In this document: positions 46,170 to 55,540 of the stretch, one piece after another | Layout: every line of letters begins with the position of its first letter | How positions within the stretch are numbered: position 1 is the stretch's first letter | From: Ruminococcus sp. | Lineage (GTDB): Bacteria; Bacillota; Clostridia; Oscillospirales; Acutalibacteraceae | Assembly (NCBI GenBank): GCA_022510955.1 | Contig: JAFLSM010000008.1 | Location: 1 to 60,500, forward strand | Direction of reading: 5' to 3' | Length of the DNA stretch: 60,500 nucleotides | Made by a program: the position numbers and the translations under genes | Notes under the pieces: generated by a model | Seen by the model: the letters and a program-made list of their open reading frames with translations, nothing else | Databases searched by the model: none | Told to the model about the DNA's origin: nothing

Positions 46170-46919
46170 TTATCTATAATGTAATACCGATATTCTTATA
46201 CGATCTTTTTTAGTTTTGCCCATAATGTCATTTAGAATAAATTTACCTCGGCCTCTTATTGTCAATGTAGTATCATTTTTAAGAGTTTGACTGACATTTT
46301 GTGTTGGAATAAAGTTTACGCTAACACAACCGGACAAAATTAAAGCTTTAGTCTTTTCTCTTGATAATCCTGTAATTGCTGCAACAATATTGTCAAGTCT
46401 TAGTGAAGATACGATAAAAGAAAACTCCTCCACACCTCTGCCCTGTGGCAAATCAGATGCTTTGAATTCATCAAATTTAACACTAACATTACCTATTTTG
46501 AAAATCTGTGATGTTATATAATTTTCTAATTCAGTTTTTACAAATACAACACATCTGCCATCTTCTACTAAGATATCTCCAACAGCCTCACGAACAATTC
46601 CAAGCGACATCAAAGCACCCAAGAAATCTCTGTGGCTCAATTTGTCACATTTTCTGAATCTAAAAACAATCGGAGAAACAGGAAAGTCGTCATTACACGG
46701 TTCATTAAAGAACAAACCAAGCACTTTTCGCTCGCTGTTTTCATATCCACCATAAAAAGCATAATTTTCAAAATATATTGACTTTAAATAATTTTCTGCA
46801 ACAGCCTGCTTTCTTTCACTAATAAATGAAAAGAAATAAGGTTTTTGCCTTGTAAGGCAAAGTTCAACAGCATCATCAAGTTTTGAACAAAAAAGCTTGT
46901 CCCTATCAGAAATAAACAC
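46170..46919 (-). CDS. ylmH: YlmH-type S4-domain RNA-binding protein
   Basis: This 249-aa protein has a C-terminal S4 RNA-binding domain (about 175-240; SREKTKALILSGCVSVN, then LTIRGRGKF) preceded by a PRD-like N-terminal domain with FFNEP. In other Firmicutes, YlmH binds stalled 50S subunits and helps ribosome rescue or quality control. The start is a GTG that overlaps sepF by 14 bases, with no strong ribosome-binding site, implying coupling. No YggT/YlmG gene lies between sepF and ylmH here. Confidence 0.9.
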   Translation of the reverse strand: MFISDRDKLFCSKLDDAVELCLTRQKPYFFSFISERKQAVAENYLKSIYFENYAFYGGYENSERKVLGLFFNEPCNDDFPVSPIVFRFRKCDKLSHRDFLGALMSLGIVREAVGDILVEDGRCVVFVKTELENYITSQIFKIGNVSVKFDEFKASDLPQGRGVEEFSFIVSSLRLDNIVAAITGLSREKTKALILSGCVSVNFIPTQNVSQTLKNDTTLTIRGRGKFILNDIMGKTKKDRIRISVLHYR

Positions 46920-47382
46920 CGCTGTTTTCTAATTCATCAAGCAAATCATCACCTGTAAGGTCAACATTGCTTGGAATAATAATATATGTATTTGTAGCAA
47001 CACGCTTGATTTTTCCGTCATTTGCATATGCAACGCCACTGAGGAAGTCAAGAATTCTTCTTGCCATATCCTTGTTTGTATCTTCAAGATTAAGTACAAC
47101 TGTGTGGTTTTTCATAAGCTCATCAGCAATTGTACGAGTCTCCTCACCAAATCTTTCAGGCTTAAAAATACCCACCTGAAGCTTTGCAGTAGCATTAATG
47201 CTTACAACCTTGTTTCTACTGTCAAAATTTCTTTCTCTTACACTGCTTCTCTGCTCTCTTACAGGCTCTTCGTAATCACCGTTATCTGCTTCATCAGCAT
47301 AACCGTACTCATCATATTCATATTCGTACTCGTCATCCGGAGCATCCCACATACGCTTAAACTTGTCAACTATTCCTGCCAT
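46906..47382 (-). CDS. sepF: cell division protein SepF
   Basis: This 158-aa protein anchors FtsZ to the membrane and helps septum assembly. It has an N-terminal amphipathic helix (MAGIVDKFKRMW), an acidic Tyr-rich linker (about 14-65) and the SepF core (about 70-155) with FKPERFGE, VVLNLEDTNKDMARRILDFLSG and TYIIIPSNVDL. The length and domain order are typical. It follows the yggS gene and precedes ylmH, as in the Firmicutes division cluster. Confidence 0.95.
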   Translation of the reverse strand: MAGIVDKFKRMWDAPDDEYEYEYDEYGYADEADNGDYEEPVREQRSSVRERNFDSRNKVVSINATAKLQVGIFKPERFGEETRTIADELMKNHTVVLNLEDTNKDMARRILDFLSGVAYANDGKIKRVATNTYIIIPSNVDLTGDDLLDELENSGVYF

Positions 47383-47402
47383 AAAAATTTATCCTCCTAA
47401 AA

Positions 47403-48116
47403 TTATTTGTAAATTCTCGCACCAAAAAGTGATGAGCCAACTCGTACCATTGTGGCACCTTCGAGTATAGCCTCATAATAATCGGCAGACATACCCATAG
47501 AAAGTATATTCATACTAACATTATCTAATTTTTTTTGCGATATGTCAATAAATAGATTGTGCATTTTATGAAAATATCGAGAAATTTTCTGTGAATTATC
47601 ACAAATAGGTGGTATTGCCATTAATCCTTTGACAGAAATTCCATCAATTTTTGAAATTTCACATAATAATTCTTCAAGATTTTCAGGCATTACACCGGAT
47701 TTATTTTCTTCTTTACCTATATTAACTTCAATAAGAATATCTAAATTCTTACCGATTTTCAAGGACTGCTTTGATATTTCAGTAGCAAGTTTTACAGAGT
47801 CAACAGACTGAATTAAATTGACCTTGTCAACAATTTGTCTTACCTTATTAGTTTGCAGATGTCCAATAAACTGAAGCGAAGCATTATCAAGATCATATTT
47901 ATCATACTTTGAAAGCAATTCCTGTACCTTATTTTCGCCAATATGATCAAGTCCAAGAGATATTGCATGATTAATTACCTCAGGGGCAACAGTTTTTGTT
48001 GCTGCCAAAAGTGTAATATCTTCATATTTTCTTCCCGATTTTTCGGCAGCTTCGGCAATTCGTTCCGTAATTAATTTATAATTATATTCAACATCAGTTA
48101 ATAACTTTTCCGTCAT
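47403..48116 (-). CDS. yggS: YggS family PLP-homeostasis protein
   Basis: This 237-aa fold-type III PLP-binding protein has no known catalytic activity and buffers PLP. Signature sequences are LLAATKTV (PLP Lys), IGENKVQEL, FIGHLQTNK and SMGMSADYYEAI. I chose the ATG at 48116, with AAGGA upstream; it overlaps the preceding gene by 23 bases. Its place just before sepF matches ylmE in Bacillus. Confidence 0.94.
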   Translation of the reverse strand: MTEKLLTDVEYNYKLITERIAEAAEKSGRKYEDITLLAATKTVAPEVINHAISLGLDHIGENKVQELLSKYDKYDLDNASLQFIGHLQTNKVRQIVDKVNLIQSVDSVKLATEISKQSLKIGKNLDILIEVNIGKEENKSGVMPENLEELLCEISKIDGISVKGLMAIPPICDNSQKISRYFHKMHNLFIDISQKKLDNVSMNILSMGMSADYYEAILEGATMVRVGSSLFGARIYK

Positions 48117-49377
48117 ACATTCCTTCTCCTTCCACAATTACCTGATCATAAAGTGACACCGTTTCTCCGTTAAACAAAACATTAGACTCAGGGTTTGTAT
48201 CACAAATTACATAATCACTGTCTGCATAGAGGATTGAAATTTGCTTAAAGTTCATTTCGCTGCCATAAAGCACATAAACACCCTGTACCTTTTGTTCTTC
48301 TGTATGTTTATTGTTATTTTCATCAGTTGTTGTCCTTGTAACAATATCATCATGAATTGCTTTTTTGCTTATTCTTAAGCCTGTATATGTCCCCAAACCA
48401 ATCTCAATAGGTTCATTACGGGCATCAATAAGCTCTGAATCCATATAATTACACTTCAAAATCAATAGTCCGTCAGAATCCTTTGACTCCTGATATACTC
48501 TTTCTATTGAGGCAGGGATTGTATCTGACGAAGCATTAGAGAAGAGAACAGTTGCCTCTCCGTCCCATAGGTTAAGCTCTGTAGCTTCATCAGCAGTAAC
48601 CTTGCAGGCAATATACCACTCAACATCGTTTACTACCTTACCTGCAACCGAACTTGAAACATCGCTCTTTTTTACATTTTCCAAGTCCGAAAGCTTAATT
48701 TTGTCAATATCAGAAAACTTAATTGAATTTTCATAGCCGTCACAGTGTGCAGAGAAGTATCCTGCTTTTGGAGTAGTAACTGAACCAATACTTTTTCCTG
48801 ATGAATTGCGCAATGTAGATATTTGAGATTCAAGCTCTGCAATCTCAGCATCAAAGCTCTCAATTTTGCCTGTAAAAACTTGATGCTGGTTAATAGATGA
48901 AATCAATGAATTAATATTTGAACCGATTTTTGTAATATCATTATTATTGACTAAGCGGTAATGTGAAATAATACTGTTATTTATAACATTATTAATAGTG
49001 TCAATTCCCATAGTATTGCCAATATCACTTTTTTGAAGATTTTTAAGCGTGTTCACTGTTTCTTCAAGTAGGTCAGCTTTTGACTGAGCAGCAGCATCGC
49101 TATCGCTTGAATAAATCTTTGCAATTTCACCGCTTGCTTTTACAGCCTCACCGTCACTGAGTGAATAGGAAAGTACACCGCTCGAACTATTGTTAATGAC
49201 AGTTTCATCACGAATAATAAATCCATCTGAATAGATTGTATCAGTAACAGTAACTGGTATAGCATTTTCTGTAGGATACATATCAAAATTTGAACTGATT
49301 AGCAAATAGACAACATAAATAAGTGCAAGTACCGAAAGCGCAGCAATTAAAATGCGTCTAAAAAGCAATTTATCCAT
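48094..49377 (-). CDS. HlyD-like membrane-fusion/adaptor family protein
   Basis: This 427-aa protein has one N-terminal membrane segment (about residues 8-28) and an exported remainder. A barrel-sandwich half-motif SSGVLSYSLSDGEAVKASGEIAKIYS comes first, a long helical region (about 95-200) follows, then the second half-motif GYFSAHCDGYEN and a beta domain ending ESNVLFNGETVSLYDQVIVEGEG. This layout matches HlyD/RND-type adaptors. No ABC or MFS partner is nearby, so its partner is unknown. In several Clostridia such a gene lies just upstream of yggS-sepF, which hints at a cell-envelope role. It starts by TAATG overlap with miaA. Confidence 0.8.
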   Translation of the reverse strand: MDKLLFRRILIAALSVLALIYVVYLLISSNFDMYPTENAIPVTVTDTIYSDGFIIRDETVINNSSSGVLSYSLSDGEAVKASGEIAKIYSSDSDAAAQSKADLLEETVNTLKNLQKSDIGNTMGIDTINNVINNSIISHYRLVNNNDITKIGSNINSLISSINQHQVFTGKIESFDAEIAELESQISTLRNSSGKSIGSVTTPKAGYFSAHCDGYENSIKFSDIDKIKLSDLENVKKSDVSSSVAGKVVNDVEWYIACKVTADEATELNLWDGEATVLFSNASSDTIPASIERVYQESKDSDGLLILKCNYMDSELIDARNEPIEIGLGTYTGLRISKKAIHDDIVTRTTTDENNNKHTEEQKVQGVYVLYGSEMNFKQISILYADSDYVICDTNPESNVLFNGETVSLYDQVIVEGEGMYDGKVIN

Positions 49378-50318
49378 TAAATTCCTCTTTTCATAATTAA
49401 AGCAGCATCATTATACAGCTCTTCAAAACAGCTGTAATCATCTGCGTATAACCAATTTATATCTGTATCACGCTTAAACCAAGTAATTTGCCGCTTGGCG
49501 TAGCGTCTTGTTTCCATTTTGAGCTTTTCAATACACTCTTCAAGAGTTTTCTCATCACTAAAATACGGAATAAGCTCCTTATAGCCTATTGCCTTAATTG
49601 ATGTGTAGCTGAGATTTGATGACAAAACCTCTCTTGCCTCTTCAAGCAATCCCTGTTCCATCATAGCATCTACACGCTTGTTTATTTTGTCATATAGTTT
49701 TTGTCGGTCATGAAAATTAAGACCGATTTTTGTAGTTTTATAGGGACTTTTCTGAAACTTTGAGTTTTTATTTTGCTCAGTAATAGTCATACCTGTTGTC
49801 TTGTAAAACTCAATAGCCCTGATAATACGCTTAACATTAACCTGTTGAGAAAGTCGCTGTGCAGACTCTGTGTCAAACTCATTTAACATTGAAAGAAGCT
49901 TTTCAGCACCCTCATTCTTATAAATCTGCATTAATTCTTCACACAGCATTTCATCACGCTTTTCCTCGCTAAAATTTATGTTATTTAGCAGGGAATCAAC
50001 ATAAAGTCCAGTGCCACCAACAATAATCGGCAATTTTTGCCGGCTGTAAACATCCTCAATACACTTTTTAGCATCAGATACAAAGTTTGCAACCGAGTAA
50101 GTTTTATCTGTCGGCAAAAAATCCATTAAGTGATGAACAACACCGCATTTTTCTTCCTCTGTAGGCTTTGCAGTAGCGATTTGCATATCCTTGTATATTT
50201 GCATAGAATCGGCAGATATAATTTCACCGTTAAAGCTTTTAGCAAGTTCAACAGAAAGCCTCGTCTTACCTGATGCAGTCGGACCGACAACAGAAACAAC
50301 ATTAATTAAACTGTTCAA
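49377..50318 (-). CDS. miaA: tRNA dimethylallyltransferase
   Basis: This 313-aa enzyme adds a dimethylallyl group to A37 of tRNAs reading U-starting codons. The P-loop is GPTASGKTRL, followed by SADSMQIYKDM and GGTGLYVDSLL. The C-terminal region has TRRYAKRQITWF. I chose the TTG at 50318: it lies just after the mutL stop, gives the normal family length, and has AGGGTG-like sequence upstream. A longer start would lie inside mutL. miaB, which acts on its product, is in the same gene string. Confidence 0.95.
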   Translation of the reverse strand: MNSLINVVSVVGPTASGKTRLSVELAKSFNGEIISADSMQIYKDMQIATAKPTEEEKCGVVHHLMDFLPTDKTYSVANFVSDAKKCIEDVYSRQKLPIIVGGTGLYVDSLLNNINFSEEKRDEMLCEELMQIYKNEGAEKLLSMLNEFDTESAQRLSQQVNVKRIIRAIEFYKTTGMTITEQNKNSKFQKSPYKTTKIGLNFHDRQKLYDKINKRVDAMMEQGLLEEAREVLSSNLSYTSIKAIGYKELIPYFSDEKTLEECIEKLKMETRRYAKRQITWFKRDTDINWLYADDYSCFEELYNDAALIMKRGI

Positions 50319-50322
50319 ATCA

Positions 50323-52470
50323 TCACACCCTGCCGAATTGTCGTTCAATTTCACTTTTTTTAATAACAATGCTAATCGGTCGTCCGTGAGGACAATACCT
50401 GATTTGAGGATTTTTTTCAAGCTTTTTTACAAGTTCTATAAGCTCTTGAGGTGTGCTTTTATTGCCCGCTTTAACAGCAGAACGACACGCCACATTATGA
50501 TAGAACCAATCCATCTTTTCCGTAAATATATCATTTTTGCCCTTTGAAATATAATCAGCCATTTCAGTAATGCAGTCAGCAATTTCAGTTGCGTCAATAT
50601 ATTGAGGAGCACTTCGTACAATTACCGTGCTGTTACCAAAATCGTCAACCTCAAAGGAACATTCGGAAAACATCTGTAAGTTATTTATCGCAGCATCGTA
50701 TTCCTCTTTTCCGAGAGTAACAGTAACAGGTTGCAATAAAAGCTGAGAAAAAGCACCGGCTTTTTCAGCTTTAAGCTTTTCGTAAATCATCCTCTCGTGA
50801 GCTGCATGCTTGTCAATAAATAAAATCTCTTTGCCGTTTTTCTCAGCAATTATATATGTAGAAAAGGCCTCGCCGATATACTTTATTTCGTCTTCATCTT
50901 GTGTAATAATCGGCTGCGCATAATTATCATATTTACTGTCGGTATTTTCATCATTTAAAGAACTTACAACTGTACTGCTATTGTGCGCGGTTGGATTTTT
51001 TTCATTATTCTTCTCAGTTTCCGACTTTATACACGCTGAGATACTATCTTTAACACCCGGTAATTGGTCAAAAACATCTTTCTTTGATAATATCTGTTTA
51101 TTAACAAATTTATTTTCTTTAATAGATTTATTTATAGCCTCTTTTGAATAAATATCAAAAGGCTTTTTAGAATCAGCAATTTTTAAATTATCAACATTGA
51201 CTTTTTTATGTTGATTTTTTTCAACGGTCAAATGATTATTATCACTATTTTTAGAAACAGTTTTTATATCTGTCTTTGATGATGGAATGTAATCAATTTC
51301 ATCAAACAGATTAACTTCTTTTTTATTCGGAGCAATATGTTCAGGTTGTTTTAGTTCATCGGACGAATTTGTTTTAGAATTGCTTAAAATTGCAGGAGCG
51401 TTGCGGAATGGATTAAACTTTCTTGAATCTTTAATTTCATTAAACGCCGTATCAGTTTTGAAATGAACATTTTTCCTGCTGTCATTTTTTAATAAAGAGG
51501 ATTTTACCGCATGATACACTGCATCAAACACAGGACGCTCATTGATAAATCTTACCTCAATTTTAGCAGGATGAACATTGACATCAATCACTTCATAAGG
51601 AACATCTATATTGAGTACGCAGGATGGATATTTTCCAACCATTACAGAACCCTTAAATGCCTCCTCAATAGCCGCCATAGCAGTTCTTGTCTTTACATAT
51701 CTTCCGTTTATAAAGAAATTTTGCATATTTCTGTTTGGTCTGGAATGTTGTGGTTTTGAAACAAAACCATACACCTTAATAGCATCAAGGTGATAATCAA
51801 CGGGCATCAGTCCGTGTGCAAAGTCCTTGCCAAATACCGAATAAACAGCAGACAACAATTTGCCGTCACCAAATGTTTTAAGCACTTGTTTGCCATCACG
51901 AATATATGTAAATGCAATATCAGGATGGGATAAAGCAGTTTTGTCTATAATATTTGAAACTGCATTACCCTCTGAAACATCTTTTTTAAGAAATTTAGCA
52001 CGAGCAGGAATATTATAGAACAAGTCTTTAATTACAAAAGTTGTTCCAACAGGACAGCCGGCAACACCAAAGTTTGTTTCCTCTCCACCCTCAATTTCAT
52101 AGCAAGTTCCAATATCTTCGTTTATATTTCTCGTAATAAGCTGAAGTCGTGAAACTGCACAAATTGACGCAAGTGCCTCACCACGAAATCCGAGTGTTGA
52201 GATACAATCAAGATCGCTTTCAATCTTAACCTTGCTTGTTGCGTGTCGCAAAAAAGCAACCTTAATGTCATCCTTTTGAATACCGCAACCGTCGTCAGTA
52301 ACACGCATAAAGGTTGTACCGCCGTTTTTTATTTCAACGGTAATATTCTTGGCACCTGCATCTATTGAATTTTCAACAAGCTCTTTTATTACTGATGCAG
52401 GTCTTTCAACAACCTCACCTGCAGCAATCAGCTCTGCAACATGCTTATCAAGAACATTAATAACACCCAA
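50323..52470 (-). CDS. mutL: DNA mismatch repair protein MutL (endonuclease type)
   Basis: This 715-aa GHKL ATPase and nicking endonuclease of mismatch repair has N-terminal motifs ENSIDAGAKN, DDGCGI and GFRGEAL. A long low-complexity linker (about residues 330-500) follows. The C-terminal domain has DKHAAHERMIYE, matching the DxHAx2Ex4E endonuclease motif (with Lys where Gln is usual), and CPHGRP. This is the type found in organisms without MutH. The start is TTG at 52470, with GGTGGTGA 6 bases upstream. It follows mutS by 25 bases. Confidence 0.97.
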   Translation of the reverse strand: MGVINVLDKHVAELIAAGEVVERPASVIKELVENSIDAGAKNITVEIKNGGTTFMRVTDDGCGIQKDDIKVAFLRHATSKVKIESDLDCISTLGFRGEALASICAVSRLQLITRNINEDIGTCYEIEGGEETNFGVAGCPVGTTFVIKDLFYNIPARAKFLKKDVSEGNAVSNIIDKTALSHPDIAFTYIRDGKQVLKTFGDGKLLSAVYSVFGKDFAHGLMPVDYHLDAIKVYGFVSKPQHSRPNRNMQNFFINGRYVKTRTAMAAIEEAFKGSVMVGKYPSCVLNIDVPYEVIDVNVHPAKIEVRFINERPVFDAVYHAVKSSLLKNDSRKNVHFKTDTAFNEIKDSRKFNPFRNAPAILSNSKTNSSDELKQPEHIAPNKKEVNLFDEIDYIPSSKTDIKTVSKNSDNNHLTVEKNQHKKVNVDNLKIADSKKPFDIYSKEAINKSIKENKFVNKQILSKKDVFDQLPGVKDSISACIKSETEKNNEKNPTAHNSSTVVSSLNDENTDSKYDNYAQPIITQDEDEIKYIGEAFSTYIIAEKNGKEILFIDKHAAHERMIYEKLKAEKAGAFSQLLLQPVTVTLGKEEYDAAINNLQMFSECSFEVDDFGNSTVIVRSAPQYIDATEIADCITEMADYISKGKNDIFTEKMDWFYHNVACRSAVKAGNKSTPQELIELVKKLEKNPQIRYCPHGRPISIVIKKSEIERQFGRV

Positions 52471-52495
52471 CTCGTGTCACCACCTTTATAATAAA

Positions 52496-55084
52496 TTACA
52501 TCATACCTTTTAACTCATACAAAAGATTCATTGCTTCAATAGGAGTTAATGTATTTATATCAGTTTCATTTAATTTATCAAGCACGGGACTTGATGATAC
52601 ACTCAAAAGCGAAAGCTGCATATCATCTAAAACATGCTTTTCTATAACTTTTGTTTCACTGCTACCGCTTTCAAGTTCTTTTAAAATTTCTTTTGCTCTG
52701 CTGATAATTGATTGAGGCACGCCTGCAAGTTTTGCAACCTCAATACCATAACTGTCATCAGCACCGCCTGGAATAATTCTGCGTAAAAATGTAATATCAT
52801 CTCCACGCTTTTTTACAGCAATACTGTAATTCTTAACACCGTCTAAAAGCTGTTCCATTACGGTAAGTTCGTGATAATGTGTTGCAAATAATGTCTTCGC
52901 ACCAAGTTTTTTCTTATCAGCGCAATATTCCAATACTGCTCTTGCAATACTCATACCGTCAAAGGTTGAAGTTCCTCGTCCGATCTCGTCAAGAATCAGA
53001 AGGCTTTTTGAAGTCGCATTTTTTACAATATTGGCAACCTCACTCATTTCAACCATAAATGTTGACTGACCTGACGCCAAGTCATCAGACGCACCAACTC
53101 GGGTAAAAATACTGTCAACAATACCGATTTCAGCGTATGACGCAGGAACAAAACATCCAATTTGGGCCATAAGCACAATTAACGCTATTTGACGCATATA
53201 TGTTGATTTACCTGCCATATTAGGTCCTGTTATAATTGCAACCCGTTCGTTTTCGCAATCAAGGTTAACATCATTAGGAACAAAAGGTGCATCCTTCAAA
53301 AGCACCTCAACAACAGGGTGTCTGGAATCCTTGATTTTGATATTTGAAGAAAGGTTTACATCGGGACGAATATATCGGTTATCAGACGCAACATTTGCAA
53401 ATGATGTGATTACATCAAGAGTAGCAATAGCCTTTGCTGTTGTCTGGATTCTTTCAAGGTTATCTGCAACTGTTTTTCTGATATAATCAAATATAGAAAA
53501 TTCCATTGCAACAGCTCTGTCTTTAGCTCCCAGAATTCTGCCCTCAACATCCTTGAGTTCCTGAGTAATATATCTTTCACAATTAGTAAGAGTCTGCTTA
53601 CGAATGTATGTATCCGGCACCATTGACTTATATGAATTTGTCACTTCAATAAAATAGCCGAAGACTCTGTTATAGCCAACTTTAAGCTTAGGAATTCCCG
53701 TTACATCTCGCTGTTCAGCTTCAATTTGTGCAAGAATTTCCTTTGAGTTATTCATATCATTAAGCACGGAGTCAAGTTCATCATTATACCCTTGCTTAAT
53801 CATTCCGCCCTCACGCACCGTAAATGGTGGTTCTTCAATAATAGCAGTGTCAATAAGATAATGAATATCTTCAAGTTTATCAATATTTTTATAGATTTGT
53901 TTGAGATAAGATGCTTTAGTATCTTTAAGCAAATCGGAGATTTTAGGTAAGTTTTCGATTGCCGAACACAGCGATCGCAAATCTCTGGCATTTGCAGAGC
54001 CGTAAACAATCTTTGTCATAAGGCGTTCAATATCAAATATACCCGTAATATTATCATTGATTTCAAGTCGAAGCAAAGTATCTCTGACAAGTTCGTCAAC
54101 AGCACTAAGTCGGTTATTAATTGCAGTGATACTCATAAGAGGATGCTCAATCCATGAGCGAATAAGTCTCTTGCCCATTGCAGTTTTTGTCTTATCAAGT
54201 ACCCACAAAAGAGAACCTCGTTTTTCTTTTGATAGCATCGTCTGAGTAAGTTCAAGATTGCGTTGAGTATTGTAATCAAGACGCATATACTGGTTTTCTT
54301 TGTAAAGTTCAATATGATTTATGCGTTCAAGACCGTTTTTTTGAGTGTCTTTTAGATAATTAATAAGTGCACCGATAGCCGAGATTAAAATGTCATTGTC
54401 AGCAATCAGTTTACTATCATCTGAGAATTGCTTATCAACCGTTAATTTACATACTGATAAATCAAATTTTTCGTCCTCAAGCATTTCGACACCCGCTGAA
54501 AGCTTAGATTTGATAAATTTGGGCAGTTCAGAAATTTTTACAATATTTCCGCCAATCAAAATTTCTCGAGGGCTGTAACTTGAAAGCTGTGAAGTCAAAA
54601 CATTGTATGCGTCCTTGCCAAATATTTCGGTAGCGTATAATTCTCCTGTGGAAATATCGCAAAAACAAAGACCGATTTTTTTGTCCTTAGAAAATATACA
54701 GCAAATGTAGTTATTTTTGCCTTCATCAAGCATACTTGACTCCATTACTGTACCGGGAGTGATGACACGAATAATATCACGCTTTACAAGACCTTTTGCA
54801 GTAGCAGGATCTTCTGTCTGCTCACATATAGCAACCTTATATCCCTTTGCAACAAGTCTTGCAATATAACCCTCACAACTGTGAAACGGAACACCGCACA
54901 TAGGTGCTCTTTCATCTTGTCCGCAATCTCTGCCTGTAAGAGTAAGTTCAAGTTCTTTTGAAGCAAGCTTTGCATCATCAAAAAACATTTCGTAGAAATC
55001 ACCGAGTCTAAAGAACAGTATGCTGTCGGGATTTTCTTCTTTAATTTTAAAATACTGCTTCATCATTGGTGATAACTCCGCCAT
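52496..55084 (-). CDS. mutS: DNA mismatch repair protein MutS
   Basis: This 862-aa mismatch-recognition ATPase has the N-terminal mismatch-binding motif FFRLGDFYEMF near residues 25-35 (Phe-x-Glu type). Walker A is GPNMAGKSTYM and Walker B LLILDEIGRGTSTFDG; FATHYHEL follows. The length is normal for MutS1. I chose the ATG at 55084, with an AAAGGG-type site upstream; the earlier ATG at 55102 has none. It lies between a RicA-like gene and mutL, as ymcA-(cotE)-mutS-mutL in Bacillus, with no cotE. Confidence 0.97.
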   Translation of the reverse strand: MAELSPMMKQYFKIKEENPDSILFFRLGDFYEMFFDDAKLASKELELTLTGRDCGQDERAPMCGVPFHSCEGYIARLVAKGYKVAICEQTEDPATAKGLVKRDIIRVITPGTVMESSMLDEGKNNYICCIFSKDKKIGLCFCDISTGELYATEIFGKDAYNVLTSQLSSYSPREILIGGNIVKISELPKFIKSKLSAGVEMLEDEKFDLSVCKLTVDKQFSDDSKLIADNDILISAIGALINYLKDTQKNGLERINHIELYKENQYMRLDYNTQRNLELTQTMLSKEKRGSLLWVLDKTKTAMGKRLIRSWIEHPLMSITAINNRLSAVDELVRDTLLRLEINDNITGIFDIERLMTKIVYGSANARDLRSLCSAIENLPKISDLLKDTKASYLKQIYKNIDKLEDIHYLIDTAIIEEPPFTVREGGMIKQGYNDELDSVLNDMNNSKEILAQIEAEQRDVTGIPKLKVGYNRVFGYFIEVTNSYKSMVPDTYIRKQTLTNCERYITQELKDVEGRILGAKDRAVAMEFSIFDYIRKTVADNLERIQTTAKAIATLDVITSFANVASDNRYIRPDVNLSSNIKIKDSRHPVVEVLLKDAPFVPNDVNLDCENERVAIITGPNMAGKSTYMRQIALIVLMAQIGCFVPASYAEIGIVDSIFTRVGASDDLASGQSTFMVEMSEVANIVKNATSKSLLILDEIGRGTSTFDGMSIARAVLEYCADKKKLGAKTLFATHYHELTVMEQLLDGVKNYSIAVKKRGDDITFLRRIIPGGADDSYGIEVAKLAGVPQSIISRAKEILKELESGSSETKVIEKHVLDDMQLSLLSVSSSPVLDKLNETDINTLTPIEAMNLLYELKGMM

Positions 55085-55117
55085 GTTTTCACGCCCTTTC
55101 ATAAATTAAAAAATTAA

Positions 55118-55525
55118 TTAGCCACATCCGCCGCAAGTTGAACAGCTGCCTGAGCAATTTGACTGTGTAAGATCAGCAGTTTCTGGGTCAGCTCCCTCAG
55201 CGCTCTGCTGAATAATAGCCAATACACGGTTTGCAATTACATCAAACTCTTCTTTTGCCTCGTTATAAGCAATCATATTTTTATTTGACATAATCTTTGA
55301 ATAAGCCTCACGCATTTCTGTGTTCAACTTTGTCATTTTTTCCTGATCTCTTTCAGCTTTTGACGCTTCATTGTTGATTGACATTCTCTTCATATTAAAC
55401 TCACCAATGTAGTTTTGAAGATCCATATCAGCATCAGCATCAGCCTGTGCCAGCTGAAGTTTTTTGTATGACTCCTCTTGCTGGAGCATTTTACCAAGTT
55501 CTCTTGCCTTTTCGATTATATCCAT
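55118..55525 (-). CDS. YlbF/YmcA (RicA-like) family protein with Cys-rich tail
   Basis: This 135-aa helical protein of the Com_YlbF family is similar to Bacillus RicA (YmcA), a subunit of the RicAFT complex that affects RNA processing, competence and sporulation. The body (1-115) is a long helical hairpin (ESYKKLQLAQADADAD, AKEEFDVIANRV). The last 15 residues hold Cys residues in NCSGSCSTCGGCG. RicAFT binds Fe-S clusters in Bacillus through Cys residues, so this tail is a plausible cluster or metal ligand. Its place between miaB and mutS matches ymcA. Confidence 0.85.
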   Translation of the reverse strand: MDIIEKARELGKMLQQEESYKKLQLAQADADADMDLQNYIGEFNMKRMSINNEASKAERDQEKMTKLNTEMREAYSKIMSNKNMIAYNEAKEEFDVIANRVLAIIQQSAEGADPETADLTQSNCSGSCSTCGGCG

Positions 55526-55540
55526 TTATTATTCCTCCAT

